DNA of 38,414 nt from Sphingomonadaceae bacterium (GCA_947453945.1 CANGJB010000026.1:1-38414); one strand, 5' to 3'. Numbered from the stretch's first letter, positions 16,349 through 23,973 are shown. Made by a program: numbers and translations. The notes: generated by a model not told the origin, from the letters alone.

Positions 16349-17115
16349 TGCCGGGATATTTTGCGCGTATTGCTAGCCTGTCTGCTGCGCTGGTGCTGGC
16401 GGGCCTGCCGCCTGCGGCGCAGGCCGCCGCCGCCGTGTGCCCGGACGCCTCGACCGTGCAGGCCGCGCGCCTGGTCGAATTCCAGACGATGATGATGGAC
16501 GTTTCCGTGCGCTGCAAACACGTCGGCATTACCATGAGCAATCATCTGGAAGACATGTCCGCCGCGCACCGCACGATGTTCGGCGAAGCGCATGAGCGGG
16601 CCGCTACTTACTTGCGCGGGCGCCTCACCCCGGTGCCTGCCGCAGCGCCCCCACCTGCCCCGGCGCTTGCTGCCGCGCCGCGCTCGGCCCGTCCCGGCGC
16701 TGGCAAGGCAGTCTCGGCCCGTCGCGGTGCAGCTCGTCCTGGTGCCGGTAGGCCAGCCTCAGCCCGGCCTGCGCCGGGGAAGACGGCGCTGGCAGCAAAT
16801 GCGGCTGCGCCAGCTCCTGCGGCTCCCGCTACCAAGGCACTGGCCGCCAAGGTACCGGCCGCAGCAAAGGCGCCTGCAAAAATATCCCGCCGCACCGATC
16901 CCTATGATCGCTACCTCACGATGATCGGCAACCAGTACGGCGCCGGCGCAACCTCGCTCCAGCGCTGCAAGGCGTTCGATACCATCGTCCTGTCACTGAC
17001 AGAGCGGGTCAACACCGACCGGCTGCTCACCATGGTTTCCGAATCGCTGATCAGCGTCACGCTGCTCGAAACGATCGTGAGCTGCGCGCCTGCCCGCCGC
17101 GCAAGTAAGTCCTAG
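16348..17115 (+). CDS. Exported four-cysteine protein with Ala/Pro/Lys linker
   Basis: 255 aa. A signal peptide (about 1-27, ending AQA) leads into CPDASTVQAARLVEFQTMMMDVSVRC and later YDRYLTMIGNQYGAGATSLQRC. These two blocks resemble a small sphingomonad exported family that is often mislabelled as S-adenosylhomocysteine hydrolase (from memory, not searched). Here an Ala/Pro/Lys/Arg linker of about 80 residues separates the blocks. Four cysteines (VCPD, VRCK, QRCK, VSCA) could form two disulfides. The ATG at 16348 overlaps the stop of the preceding gene by one base, so it is co-translated with paralogue 2. It ends in a CTAG shared with the stop of the convergent tesB gene. Confidence 0.72.
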   Translation: MPGYFARIASLSAALVLAGLPPAAQAAAAVCPDASTVQAARLVEFQTMMMDVSVRCKHVGITMSNHLEDMSAAHRTMFGEAHERAATYLRGRLTPVPAAAPPPAPALAAAPRSARPGAGKAVSARRGAARPGAGRPASARPAPGKTALAANAAAPAPAAPATKALAAKVPAAAKAPAKISRRTDPYDRYLTMIGNQYGAGATSLQRCKAFDTIVLSLTERVNTDRLLTMVSESLISVTLLETIVSCAPARRASKS

Positions 17116-18032
17116 CTTTCGGCCTTCTTCACCAGCGGCCGGATCAGCCCTTCCTGCGCCACATTGGCAACCAGCTTGCCCTCGCGCGTGAAGATACGCC
17201 CCCGGTTGAAGCCGCGCGCGCGCCCCGCCCACGGGCTGTCGCACACATAGAGCAGCCATTCGTCGGCGCGGAAATCATCGTGGAACCAGATGGCGTGATC
17301 CAGGCTCGCGCCCATCATGTTGCCCTTGGCCCAGCTGATTTCATGCGGCAGCGTCGCGGTGCCCAGCAGGGTCATGTCGCTGGCATAGGCCAGCACGGCA
17401 CGGTGGATCTTGGGATCATCGGGCAGCGGCGCCACCGCGCGCATCCAGGTGTGCGAAAGCGGCTCACGCGGGGGGCCGCCCATCCAGTGCCGGCTTTCCA
17501 CCGGGCGCAGCTCGATCGGCCGGGGCTCCAGCATCACACGCCGCATCCGTTCGGGCACGCGGTCCGCATATTCCGCGCGCAGTTCCTGTTCGCTGCGCAG
17601 GCCCTCGGGCTCGGGCACTTGCGGCATCTCTTCCGCGTGCTCCACCCCCGGCTCGCGCTTGTGGAACGAGGCGACCATGGTGAGGATCGGTCTGACCGTC
17701 CCGGCATCATCCTGCTGGCTGGCCACCACGCGCCGGTTGGCAAAGCTGCCGCCATCCAGATCGCGCATCACTTCGAAATCGATGCCGAAGTCTTCATTGC
17801 CGCCGCGCAGGAAATAGGCGTGGAGCGAATGGACCGGCCTGTCGTCGGGCACGGTGCGTTCGGCGCTGGCCAGTGCCTGTCCGATCACCTGCCCGCCAAA
17901 CACGCGGCCCACCCCGCCCGGCTTGCGCGCGCCGGAAAAGTGGTCCGCAGCGCCTGTAGGGCCGCCATCGGCAACATCGAGCAGGCGCAGCAGGCCTGCC
18001 ACAAGATCAGCGGGTTCGGAGTGTTCGGTCAT
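17112..18032 (-). CDS. tesB: Acyl-CoA thioesterase II
   Basis: Double-hotdog thioesterase (306 aa) that hydrolyses medium- and long-chain acyl-CoA to free acid and CoA. Family signatures are GGQVIGQAL and HSLHAYFLRGG in the N-terminal hotdog, and SLDHAIWFH.DFRADEWLLY with a catalytic-type Asp (YASDMTLL) and Gln (VAQEGLIR) in the C-terminal one, matching the Asp/Thr/Gln triad of E. coli TesB. The ATG at 18032 is preferred to a TTG two codons upstream. It is the last gene of a minus-strand group with the JmjC-like and GNAT genes, 74 bases after the former. Confidence 0.93.
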   Translation of the reverse strand: MTEHSEPADLVAGLLRLLDVADGGPTGAADHFSGARKPGGVGRVFGGQVIGQALASAERTVPDDRPVHSLHAYFLRGGNEDFGIDFEVMRDLDGGSFANRRVVASQQDDAGTVRPILTMVASFHKREPGVEHAEEMPQVPEPEGLRSEQELRAEYADRVPERMRRVMLEPRPIELRPVESRHWMGGPPREPLSHTWMRAVAPLPDDPKIHRAVLAYASDMTLLGTATLPHEISWAKGNMMGASLDHAIWFHDDFRADEWLLYVCDSPWAGRARGFNRGRIFTREGKLVANVAQEGLIRPLVKKAES

Positions 18033-18059
18033 GATCAAGGCGCATTGCCCAGCCTGCCG

Positions 18060-18075
18060 TTTGCGTCAACGCAAA
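18060..18075 (-). promoter_or_regulatory. Hairpin between the JmjC-like gene and tesB
   Basis: TTTGCG-TCAA-CGCAAA is a perfect 6-bp inverted repeat with a 4-base loop in the 74-base intergenic space. There is no U-tract on the minus strand, so it is more likely an mRNA processing or stability element than a terminator. Confidence 0.3.
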
Positions 18076-18106
18076 GCTGCCCCCAACCAGCCGCTCAGGC
18101 CAATCC

Positions 18107-18955
18107 TCAACCAAACAGGGGCAGCCGCCGCAGCAACCGCCATCCCGCCGCCTTCGTGCGGTTATCATGTGGCCAGCGCCCCGGTGCGCGCGGCAATACC
18201 CCCACGCGCCGCAGCACCCGGTTGAACGCGCGGGCATCGGCTTCGGCAAAGCTCCACTCCGAACGCCAGGTGATCGAAAGCGAGATCGCGCTCGACGGGC
18301 CGTTCTTCACATGGTGCGGCGCCATCACCGGTACATAGAGCGCCTCGCCCGGCACGAGCTTCCATTCGGTCCCGCCGTGCGCCATCTCGTCGCGCCAGAA
18401 CAGCTCACGCCCGCCGCCGGTGTGGTAGGTCTCATGGGTCTCGTCGGGTGCGTACCAGGGGTCGCCCTGCGGAAACAGCGTCATGGTCTTGGTGCCTGCC
18501 AGATGTAGCAGGATATTGTGCTCGGGATCGAAGTGATAGGGCGTCACCCCGTCCGGGCTGGTGATGAACACGAAGCCTTGCGGGCGCAGCATCGCCCCGG
18601 TCTTCACCTCGATCGCCGGGCGCAGTTCTTCCAGCAGCGCCAGCAGCAGATCGCGGTAGGCGGGCACTTGTTCGATATTCTTGAGCGCGGCCCAGCTTCC
18701 CGTCTCACCGATGCGGCGGATCGTATCGCCGATACCCAACCCGTTGCTCGGCGGCACCACGCCGTTCAGCCCCACCGGCAGATCGGCGCGGTTGTATTCG
18801 CGCGATGCATCGGGCAGCGCTTCGGCCAGCTGCGCCAGCGCCTCCAGCGTCAGCAGCGGATGGCCGCGTAGCCCGTGCGCCAGCCGGTGCGGCACTTCTG
18901 GATAGGCGGCGGCAAAGGCCGCGCGCGCTTCGGCATCGAACACGGGTTCGCTCAT
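18107..18955 (-). CDS. Cupin-like / JmjC-type Fe(II) oxygenase family protein
   Basis: 282 aa. The double-stranded beta-helix signature is visible: an HxD pair at His141 and Asp143 (PYHFDPEHN) and a distal His near 215 (MAPHHVKNG), which together form the Fe(II) facial triad of JmjC/cupin_8 enzymes; LHLAGTKTMTLFP matches the strand between them. Such bacterial proteins are probable 2-oxoglutarate-dependent hydroxylases of proteins or small molecules; the substrate is unknown. The ATG at 18955 overlaps the stop of the upstream GNAT by 4 bases, so the two are coupled, which hints that they modify the same target (inference). Confidence 0.83.
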   Translation of the reverse strand: MSEPVFDAEARAAFAAAYPEVPHRLAHGLRGHPLLTLEALAQLAEALPDASREYNRADLPVGLNGVVPPSNGLGIGDTIRRIGETGSWAALKNIEQVPAYRDLLLALLEELRPAIEVKTGAMLRPQGFVFITSPDGVTPYHFDPEHNILLHLAGTKTMTLFPQGDPWYAPDETHETYHTGGGRELFWRDEMAHGGTEWKLVPGEALYVPVMAPHHVKNGPSSAISLSITWRSEWSFAEADARAFNRVLRRVGVLPRAPGRWPHDNRTKAAGWRLLRRLPLFG

Positions 18956-20061
18956 GTCAGCCCTTGCGGATTGCGGGATAGTTCAAAGGATACGATCCGG
19001 CCAAACAGCGCACGCCGCGCCGCGCCGCCAATGGCAATCGAGCTGCGCCCGATCATGCGCCGCTCGCGCCACAGCGAATCGATCATCGGATGATCGGGGG
19101 CGGCGCAGCTGTCGGCCCAGCGCACGTCCGAACGCTCCAGCAGCGCCAGGTTCTCAAGCTGCAGCAGCACGCCCGGTGAAAAACGGGCAAAGCGTTCGTC
19201 GAAAGCGGTCTTGTAGGAAAAGGCCCCTGGCGGCGCGAACAGCGTGGCCAGCATGGCAATCGGCTCGCCGTCCAGATCCAGACTCAGCCGCTCCAGGCAC
19301 CCGCGCGCCGCCGCTGCGGTCATGCTTGTCCGAAACAGCCCCGCCGTTTCGTCCGCGCAGGCCAGCGCGCTGCCCGCGCTGCCCTTCCACCCCCGCGCCT
19401 CAAGCGCAAGGAAGTGCTCGATCCACGGCCCGATCCCGTCCGCATCCTGCCGGCGCGAAACGGTGAGTGCACCCTGCTCGGCCAGCCGTGCGTGCTGGCG
19501 GCGCAGTTCCTTGCGCTTCTTGCCCGGCAGCGCCTGCTCCAGATAGTCTGCCGCCCCCAAGGGAGAAGCCAGCATCGCCCGCGCCTCGCGGTGGACCAGC
19601 GCCACCCGCCTGTGCTGGCGCGCGCCCACGGCCATCAGCGCATCGGCCAGTGCGCTGTCCAGCGGCAGCGCGGCGGCGTGGAGGAACAGCGCGGATCCGG
19701 CATTGCGGTCTGCCCAATCGAGCAGGGCTTCCCAAAACGCTTCTTCCGCGCCTGCAGCCACCAGCGGCGCACCGAGGAAGGCATTGGCATGAAGCCACAC
19801 GGCCAGATGGGGCAACAGATGGCGCCCATAGCGCATCGCCCGCTGCAATGGCACCAGCGCCTCCAACGCGCCGCCGCGCGCCAGCGAGGCGATGCGGACG
19901 CGCTCCTGCGGATCAAACCGCGCAAGGCCCGGCAGCAGATACCATGGCTCGAAAAACGGATTGGGCGTGCCTGCCTGCGCCGCCAGCGCATCCCACGCCG
20001 CGCGCGCCGGGCCTGAATCCCACGCACGCCACGGCAGCACGGCAAGGCTGTCGGCAGCCAT
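18952..20061 (-). CDS. GNAT-family acyltransferase, BioF2/CelD-like
   Basis: 369 aa. The segment PGKKRKELRRQHARLAEQG followed by WIEHFLALEARGWKGSAGSAL and the later GEPIAMLATLFAPPGAFSYKTAFDERFARFSPG is characteristic of the Acetyltransf_6 (BioF2-like) group, which includes cellulose-associated CelD and peptidyl-transfer-like enzymes. It probably transfers an acyl or aminoacyl group in the cytoplasm. The ATG at 20061 is preceded by GGAG at good spacing; a TTG at 20118 would extend it by 19 residues. First gene of the operon GNAT-JmjC-tesB. Confidence 0.82.
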   Translation of the reverse strand: MAADSLAVLPWRAWDSGPARAAWDALAAQAGTPNPFFEPWYLLPGLARFDPQERVRIASLARGGALEALVPLQRAMRYGRHLLPHLAVWLHANAFLGAPLVAAGAEEAFWEALLDWADRNAGSALFLHAAALPLDSALADALMAVGARQHRRVALVHREARAMLASPLGAADYLEQALPGKKRKELRRQHARLAEQGALTVSRRQDADGIGPWIEHFLALEARGWKGSAGSALACADETAGLFRTSMTAAAARGCLERLSLDLDGEPIAMLATLFAPPGAFSYKTAFDERFARFSPGVLLQLENLALLERSDVRWADSCAAPDHPMIDSLWRERRMIGRSSIAIGGAARRALFGRIVSFELSRNPQGLT

Positions 20062-20423
20062 GCCTGCTCCGGGAAGGCCCCCCTTCCCCGACCGGATAGT
20101 AAAGGATGCGTCGTTCAAAACCGGTTCTCCGGCCAGCAGAGCTAGCAGGAGGGCGCGAACATGGGGTTAACACCTACGCGCAATTCACCGCGCATGACGG
20201 CAAAAACTACGCCGGCTCGGCAGCGCTCCACCGCAGCCGCGCCAGCACCTTCTATTGCAGTGTGCGCGGCTCATCCGCCGATATCTCGGCTTCGATCGGA
20301 AATCCTGTTGCCGTCATCGCGCTATGTGATCACATATTGGCAGCAAGGCCAAGCCCGATTGACACCCCCCGCCCCGCTCCATACCACCCGATGCGACAAG
20401 CCCCGCAAGGACGCACAAGACCC
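20062..20423. other. Divergent intergenic region upstream of the PuuA-like gene (362 bp)
   Basis: It separates the minus-strand GNAT operon from the plus-strand ligase gene. It holds a perfect 14-bp palindrome at 20323-20336, a TTGACA hexamer at 20359-20364 with a weak TACCAC 17 bases later, and AAGGA at 20407-20411 in front of the ligase ATG. The first 250 bases show nothing recognisable; an open frame through the region is not protein-like. Confidence 0.5.
20323..20336. promoter_or_regulatory. Palindromic operator candidate, site 1
   Basis: TATGTGATCACATA is a perfect 14-bp palindrome 87 bases before the PuuA-like start. Twelve central bases (ATGTGATCACAT) are identical to site 2 upstream of the PuuB-like gene. 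It sits about 22 bases upstream of a TTGACA hexamer, so it would suit an activator, or a repressor acting on an overlapping TTGGCA. The likely binder is the Lrp/AsnC protein encoded in the cluster, though an unlinked GntR or Crp-type protein is possible. Confidence 0.6.
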
Positions 20424-21815
20424 ATGACCAGCCCTTCCAGCATGATCGCAGACCCGGCAGAAGCCCGCGATTTCCTCGCCGCCAATCCCGAGATCGCCTT
20501 CATCGAGGTGATCTTCACCGCGCTCTCCGGCGTTCCGCGTGGCAAGCGCGTGCGCAAGAGCGAGCTGATGCCGATCTACGAGAATGGCCGCCTCTATCCC
20601 AGCTCGATGCTGGTGGCGGACGTGACCGGGCAGGACTGCGAAGACACTGGGCTCGTCTGGGGCAACGGCGATCCGGACTACATGCTGCGCCCCGTCCCCG
20701 GCACGCTGGTCAAGGCGCCGTGGCTGGGCGATGATGTCGCGCAAGTGATCACATCGATGTACTACGCCGATGGCACGCCCTGCGAACTCGATCCGCGCCA
20801 CGTCCTCGCCCGCGTGGTGGACCGGTTCAAGCCGCTCGGGCTCACTCCGGTCGTCGCCTGCGAGATCGAATACTACCTCGTCGATCCCGTTCGCGGGCCC
20901 AAGGGCGAAGTCCACCTCGCCCGCTCGCCGCACACATCGGCGCAGCCCCACCTCATCGACGTGTTCAGCCTCACCGACATTCAGGATTTCGCCCCCTTCT
21001 TCAAGGAATTGTGGCGCCAGTCCGATGTGCAGGGCATCCCGCTCGAAGCGGTAATCTCCGAATATGCGCAAGGGCAGGTCGAGCTCACCCTCCACCACCG
21101 CCCCGATGCCTTGCGCGCCGGAGACGAAGCGCAGATGTACAAGCGCCTCGCCAAGGGCGTTGCACAAGTGCAGGGCATGGCCGCCACCTTCATGGCCAAG
21201 CCGTTCAGCCATTCCGCCGGCAGTTCGATGCACCTCCACTTCAGCATGGCGGGCGCAGACGGCAAGAACGTATTCGCCAGCGAAGACCCCGAAGGCACCG
21301 AGCAGATGCGCCACGCCATCGGCGGCCTGCGCGAAACGCAAGGCCAGGCTTTCGGCATCTTCGCGCCCAATGCCAATTCCTACCGCCGCTTCCGCGCCAA
21401 TTCCTATGCGCCCACCGCGCCGATCTGGGGCGTCAACAACCGCTCGGTCTCCTTGCGCGTCCCCGCCGGTCCGCCCGCCTCGCGCCATGTCGAGCACCGC
21501 TTCGCCGGGGCCGACGCCAACCCCTACCTCGCGCTCGCCGCCATGCTCGCGGGCGTCCACCACGGCATGGTGAACAAGATCGACCCCGGCCCGGCGGTCG
21601 TCGGCGATGGCTACAAAGCCGCGGCAGACAGCCCCTATCAGGTCCCCGGCAACTGGTACGCCGCCACCGACGCGCTCCACGCCTCGGCGCTCATGCGCGA
21701 TTATCTCGGCGACACGTTCGTCGAAATGTACTGCGCGGTAAAGCGCACCGAACAGGACCGCTTCTTCAGCGAGGTCACGGCCCTCGACTATGACTGGTAT
21801 CTCCGCAACGCCTGA
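20424..21815 (+). CDS. Glutamine-synthetase-family ligase, gamma-glutamylpolyamine synthetase-like
   Basis: 463 aa, PuuA-like. It would use ATP to join glutamate to an amine such as putrescine, the first step of the gamma-glutamylated amine pathway. The GS catalytic fold is seen in CEIEYYLVD (metal-ligand Glu), ISEYAQGQVEL, GSSMHLHFSM, the ANSYRRFRANSYAPTAPIWG block and RHVEHRFAGADANPYL. The adenylylation Tyr loop of housekeeping GlnA is not present. The ATG at 20424 has AAGGA 12 bases upstream; an ATG at 20391 in the same frame is an alternative. An FAD oxidase of the PuuB type lies just downstream on the other strand and shares the same operator palindrome. The exact amine is unknown. Confidence 0.88.
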   Translation: MTSPSSMIADPAEARDFLAANPEIAFIEVIFTALSGVPRGKRVRKSELMPIYENGRLYPSSMLVADVTGQDCEDTGLVWGNGDPDYMLRPVPGTLVKAPWLGDDVAQVITSMYYADGTPCELDPRHVLARVVDRFKPLGLTPVVACEIEYYLVDPVRGPKGEVHLARSPHTSAQPHLIDVFSLTDIQDFAPFFKELWRQSDVQGIPLEAVISEYAQGQVELTLHHRPDALRAGDEAQMYKRLAKGVAQVQGMAATFMAKPFSHSAGSSMHLHFSMAGADGKNVFASEDPEGTEQMRHAIGGLRETQGQAFGIFAPNANSYRRFRANSYAPTAPIWGVNNRSVSLRVPAGPPASRHVEHRFAGADANPYLALAAMLAGVHHGMVNKIDPGPAVVGDGYKAAADSPYQVPGNWYAATDALHASALMRDYLGDTFVEMYCAVKRTEQDRFFSEVTALDYDWYLRNA

Positions 21816-21820
21816 GAGCG

Positions 21821-21854
21821 GCAGGCCCCTGCGCGCTTCGCCGTAGGGGCCTGC
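21821..21854 (+). terminator. Terminator hairpin after the PuuA-like gene
   Basis: GCAGGCCCCT (21821-21830) and AGGGGCCTGC (21845-21854) pair perfectly over 10 bp around a GC-rich 14-base loop, six bases after the stop codon. No clear U-tract follows. It separates the two convergent genes. Confidence 0.6.
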
Positions 21855-21961
21855 GCACCTCAGCCGATGGCGCGTTCAATGCCAGCCTGATTGCCAAAGC
21901 GTTGAATGGAATAGAATATCCGAATCGGACCTTAAGCTGGCTTTAGATTCAGGATTCGTCT

Positions 21962-23278
21962 TTAGATTCCAAGCCTGTCGCGCAGACCATAGTACCACGC
22001 GCCCACCACGCAGTAGGGCACGCGAAACAGCTTGCCGCCCACGAACGGGATATAGGGCAGCGAGGCAAACACGTCGAACTTGGTCATCTGCCCGTCGATG
22101 GCCTCGGCAAGACGGCGCCCGAGCATCTGCGTCGTCGTCACGCCGTGCCCGCTGTCCCCTTGCGAGAAATAGACGCTGTCCGAAACGCGCCCCATCTGCG
22201 GATAGCGCGTCATCGTCAGTGCGAAATTGCCGCTCCACTGGAACTCGACCTTGGTGCCCTTGAGCTGCGGGAAGGTCTGGAACATCTGCGGCAGGATCTT
22301 GCCCTCGATCGAGGCCGGATCGAATCCACCATAGATCGTGCCGCCGCCATAGAGCAGCCGTCCGTCCGCCGTGCGCCGGTAGTAGTCCGGGATGTAGCGG
22401 ATATCCTCGATGCAGTAATTCGTCGGAAACAGGGTCTCCAGCAGGTCGTCCCCCAGCACTTCGGTCGCGATCACCTGGCTTGAAACCGGCAGCACGCGCC
22501 CCGAAAGATCGGGCGCAGCATCGCCGAGATAAGCATTGCCGCAAACCAGCACCTTGTTCGCGCGCACCATGCCCTTGGCGGTGTGCACCACCGGCTCTGC
22601 GCCCCGGTCGACATGCGTCACCCGCGAGTTTTCGAAGATGCGCCCGCCCAGCCCCTCGAACGCCGCCGCTTCGCCCAGCACATAGTTCAGCGAATGCATG
22701 TGCCCGCCAATGGGATCGAACATGCCGCCGATATAGCGGTCCGAATTGATATGTTCGCGCGCGGCCGCACCCTCGGCGAGGAACATCTCGCTATGACCAT
22801 GGCGGTGCCATTCCTCGGTCCGCTCCGCCAGCACCTTCAGCTGGGGCTTGCTCATCGCCATGATCGCATTGCCGGCGCGCAGATCGCACTGGATGCCATA
22901 CTTCGCCACGCGCGCACGAATGATGCTCTGGCCTTCCAGCGCCATCGCGCCAAATGCCTTCTCGGCTTCCGCGCCGTAGTGCTGCCGCACTTCCTGCATC
23001 CGCCGGCTATAGCCGTTGACGAGCTGCCCGCCATTGCGCCCCGAAGCGCCCCAGCCCACGCGCTCGCCCTCAACCACGATCACCTTGTAGCCGCGCTCGG
23101 CCAGCTCCAGCGCTGCGCCCATGCCGGTGAAGCCCGCGCCCACCACGCAGATATCCGCGCGCTCCTCGCCCAGCAGTTCGGGGCGCCGAGGCGTGGGGTT
23201 CGCGCTCGCGGCATAGTAGGTCGGCATGCCCGCATAGGGGGCGGCGGGCGAGAACTGGTCGATGGTGGGGTCGGTCAT
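21962..23278 (-). CDS. FAD-dependent amine oxidoreductase, PuuB-like (DAO family)
   Basis: 438 aa. The N-terminal dinucleotide motif VVGAGFTGMGAALELAERG and the following GWGASGRNGGQ are typical of the DAO/GlpO superfamily and of gamma-glutamylputrescine oxidase (PuuB). Later blocks GGGTIYGGFDP and SGHGVTTTQMLGRRLAEAI bind FAD at the C-terminal side. It would oxidise the gamma-glutamylated amine made by the neighbouring ligase to an aldehyde. The matching aldehyde dehydrogenase (PuuC) and hydrolase (PuuD) are not in the window. The ATG at 23278 is chosen; a GTG at 23299 is an alternative. TTGACA on the minus strand (23315-23310) and palindrome site 2 lie just upstream. Confidence 0.88.
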   Translation of the reverse strand: MTDPTIDQFSPAAPYAGMPTYYAASANPTPRRPELLGEERADICVVGAGFTGMGAALELAERGYKVIVVEGERVGWGASGRNGGQLVNGYSRRMQEVRQHYGAEAEKAFGAMALEGQSIIRARVAKYGIQCDLRAGNAIMAMSKPQLKVLAERTEEWHRHGHSEMFLAEGAAAREHINSDRYIGGMFDPIGGHMHSLNYVLGEAAAFEGLGGRIFENSRVTHVDRGAEPVVHTAKGMVRANKVLVCGNAYLGDAAPDLSGRVLPVSSQVIATEVLGDDLLETLFPTNYCIEDIRYIPDYYRRTADGRLLYGGGTIYGGFDPASIEGKILPQMFQTFPQLKGTKVEFQWSGNFALTMTRYPQMGRVSDSVYFSQGDSGHGVTTTQMLGRRLAEAIDGQMTKFDVFASLPYIPFVGGKLFRVPYCVVGAWYYGLRDRLGI

Positions 23279-23309
23279 GTCCGCCAGAATACCGGCCACC
23301 TACCGGTGC

Positions 23310-23315
23310 TGTCAA
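23310..23315 (-). promoter_or_regulatory. Candidate -35 hexamer for the PuuB-like gene
   Basis: A consensus TTGACA on the minus strand lies 31 to 37 bases before the ATG, directly downstream of palindrome site 2. A GGTATT about 16 bases further would serve as a poor -10 and would place transcription start only a few bases before the ATG, giving an almost leaderless mRNA. The arrangement is suggestive only. Confidence 0.35.
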
Positions 23316-23320
23316 TGCAT

Positions 23321-23334
23321 AATGTGATCACATT
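23321..23334. promoter_or_regulatory. Palindromic operator candidate, site 2
   Basis: AATGTGATCACATT is a perfect 14-bp palindrome, 43 bases upstream of the PuuB-like ATG and six bases upstream of a TTGACA. Its central 12 bases equal site 1. It lies in the 126-bp space between the Lrp-type gene and the oxidase gene. Confidence 0.6.
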
Positions 23335-23384
23335 TTTCCGCAGCAGGCAGCGCATACCTTGCCAATACGCCTGATCATCTCGTT

Positions 23385-23398
23385 TTTGTGATCATGTT
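23385..23398. promoter_or_regulatory. Degenerate copy of the operator, site 3
   Basis: TTTGTGATCATGTT shares the TGTGATCA core with sites 1 and 2 but its right half is imperfect. A further bare TGATCA occurs at 23372-23377. The clustering of three TGATCA cores within 70 bp would suit cooperative binding of an Lrp-type octamer. Confidence 0.4.
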
Positions 23399-23404
23399 CC
23401 GGCG

Positions 23405-23878
23405 TCAATCATGCGGATCGCGGACCGTTTCCATCGCCACGAAGGTCGATGTGCTCGCCACATGTGGCAGGCTGGAGATCTTCTCGCCCAGCACTTCGCG
23501 ATATCGGCGAATATCGGCGGTGCGCACTTTCAGCAGATAGTCGAAGCGGCTCGCTATCATGTGGCATTCCTCGATCTCGGGAATGCGCAGCACGGCCTCG
23601 CGGAACGCCTCCAGCGCAGCCTCGCGTGTGTCGGAAAGCTTCACTTCGGTGAAGGCGACATGGTCCATCCCCAGCTTGCGCGGATCGAGGATCGCGCGAA
23701 ACCCCCGGATATAACCCTCCGCCACCATACGCTTGAGCCGCGCCTGCGTCGGGGATTTGGAAAGCCCGATGCGCGCCGCCAGTTCGGTGATCGGCAGCCG
23801 CCCATCCACCGCCAGATTTTCCAGAATGGCCCGGTCAAACCGGTCCAATGGCGCGCCATTCCCGGCATCTCTATTCAT
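23405..23878 (-). CDS. Lrp/AsnC-family transcriptional regulator, probable PutR
   Basis: 157 aa from the ATG at 23878. The N-terminal winged helix-turn-helix (FDRAILENLAVDGRLPITEL, then LSKSPTQARLKRM, about residues 14-52) and the RAM ligand/oligomer domain (VAFTEVKLSD, EIEECHMIASRFDYLLKVRT) are standard. It is divergent from putA; in Agrobacterium and Rhodobacter an Lrp-type PutR next to putA activates it with proline. An alternative ATG at 23890 adds MAVD. It may also control the adjacent PuuA/PuuB-like genes through the shared palindromes (inference). Confidence 0.9.
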   Translation of the reverse strand: MNRDAGNGAPLDRFDRAILENLAVDGRLPITELAARIGLSKSPTQARLKRMVAEGYIRGFRAILDPRKLGMDHVAFTEVKLSDTREAALEAFREAVLRIPEIEECHMIASRFDYLLKVRTADIRRYREVLGEKISSLPHVASTSTFVAMETVRDPHD

Positions 23879-23917
23879 ATCGACTGCCATAACGTCAAAC
23901 TTAAGGCGATATGAATA
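23872..23917. promoter_or_regulatory. 11-bp inverted repeat between the Lrp-type gene and putA
   Basis: TATTCATATCG (23872-23882) and CGATATGAATA (23907-23917) are perfect inverted copies 24 bases apart. The left arm contains the regulator's ATG (minus strand, 23878) and the right arm contains an ATG in the putA frame (23911). It may be the PutR operator. It differs from the TGTGATCACA palindromes, so two signals may be used in the cluster. Confidence 0.5.
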
Positions 23918-23973
23918 TCCAGACAACTCAAATCAGGCAAACCGCCTTTGCCGAATCTGGTATTCTGCGCCGC

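Noticed and set aside
20744..20754. Another near-match to the TGTGATCACA operator
   Set aside because: It lies inside the PuuA-like coding sequence at conserved codons and is best explained by chance.
20322..21680. A 452-codon minus-strand frame
   Set aside because: Antisense shadow of the PuuA-like ligase, whose own motifs are unambiguous.
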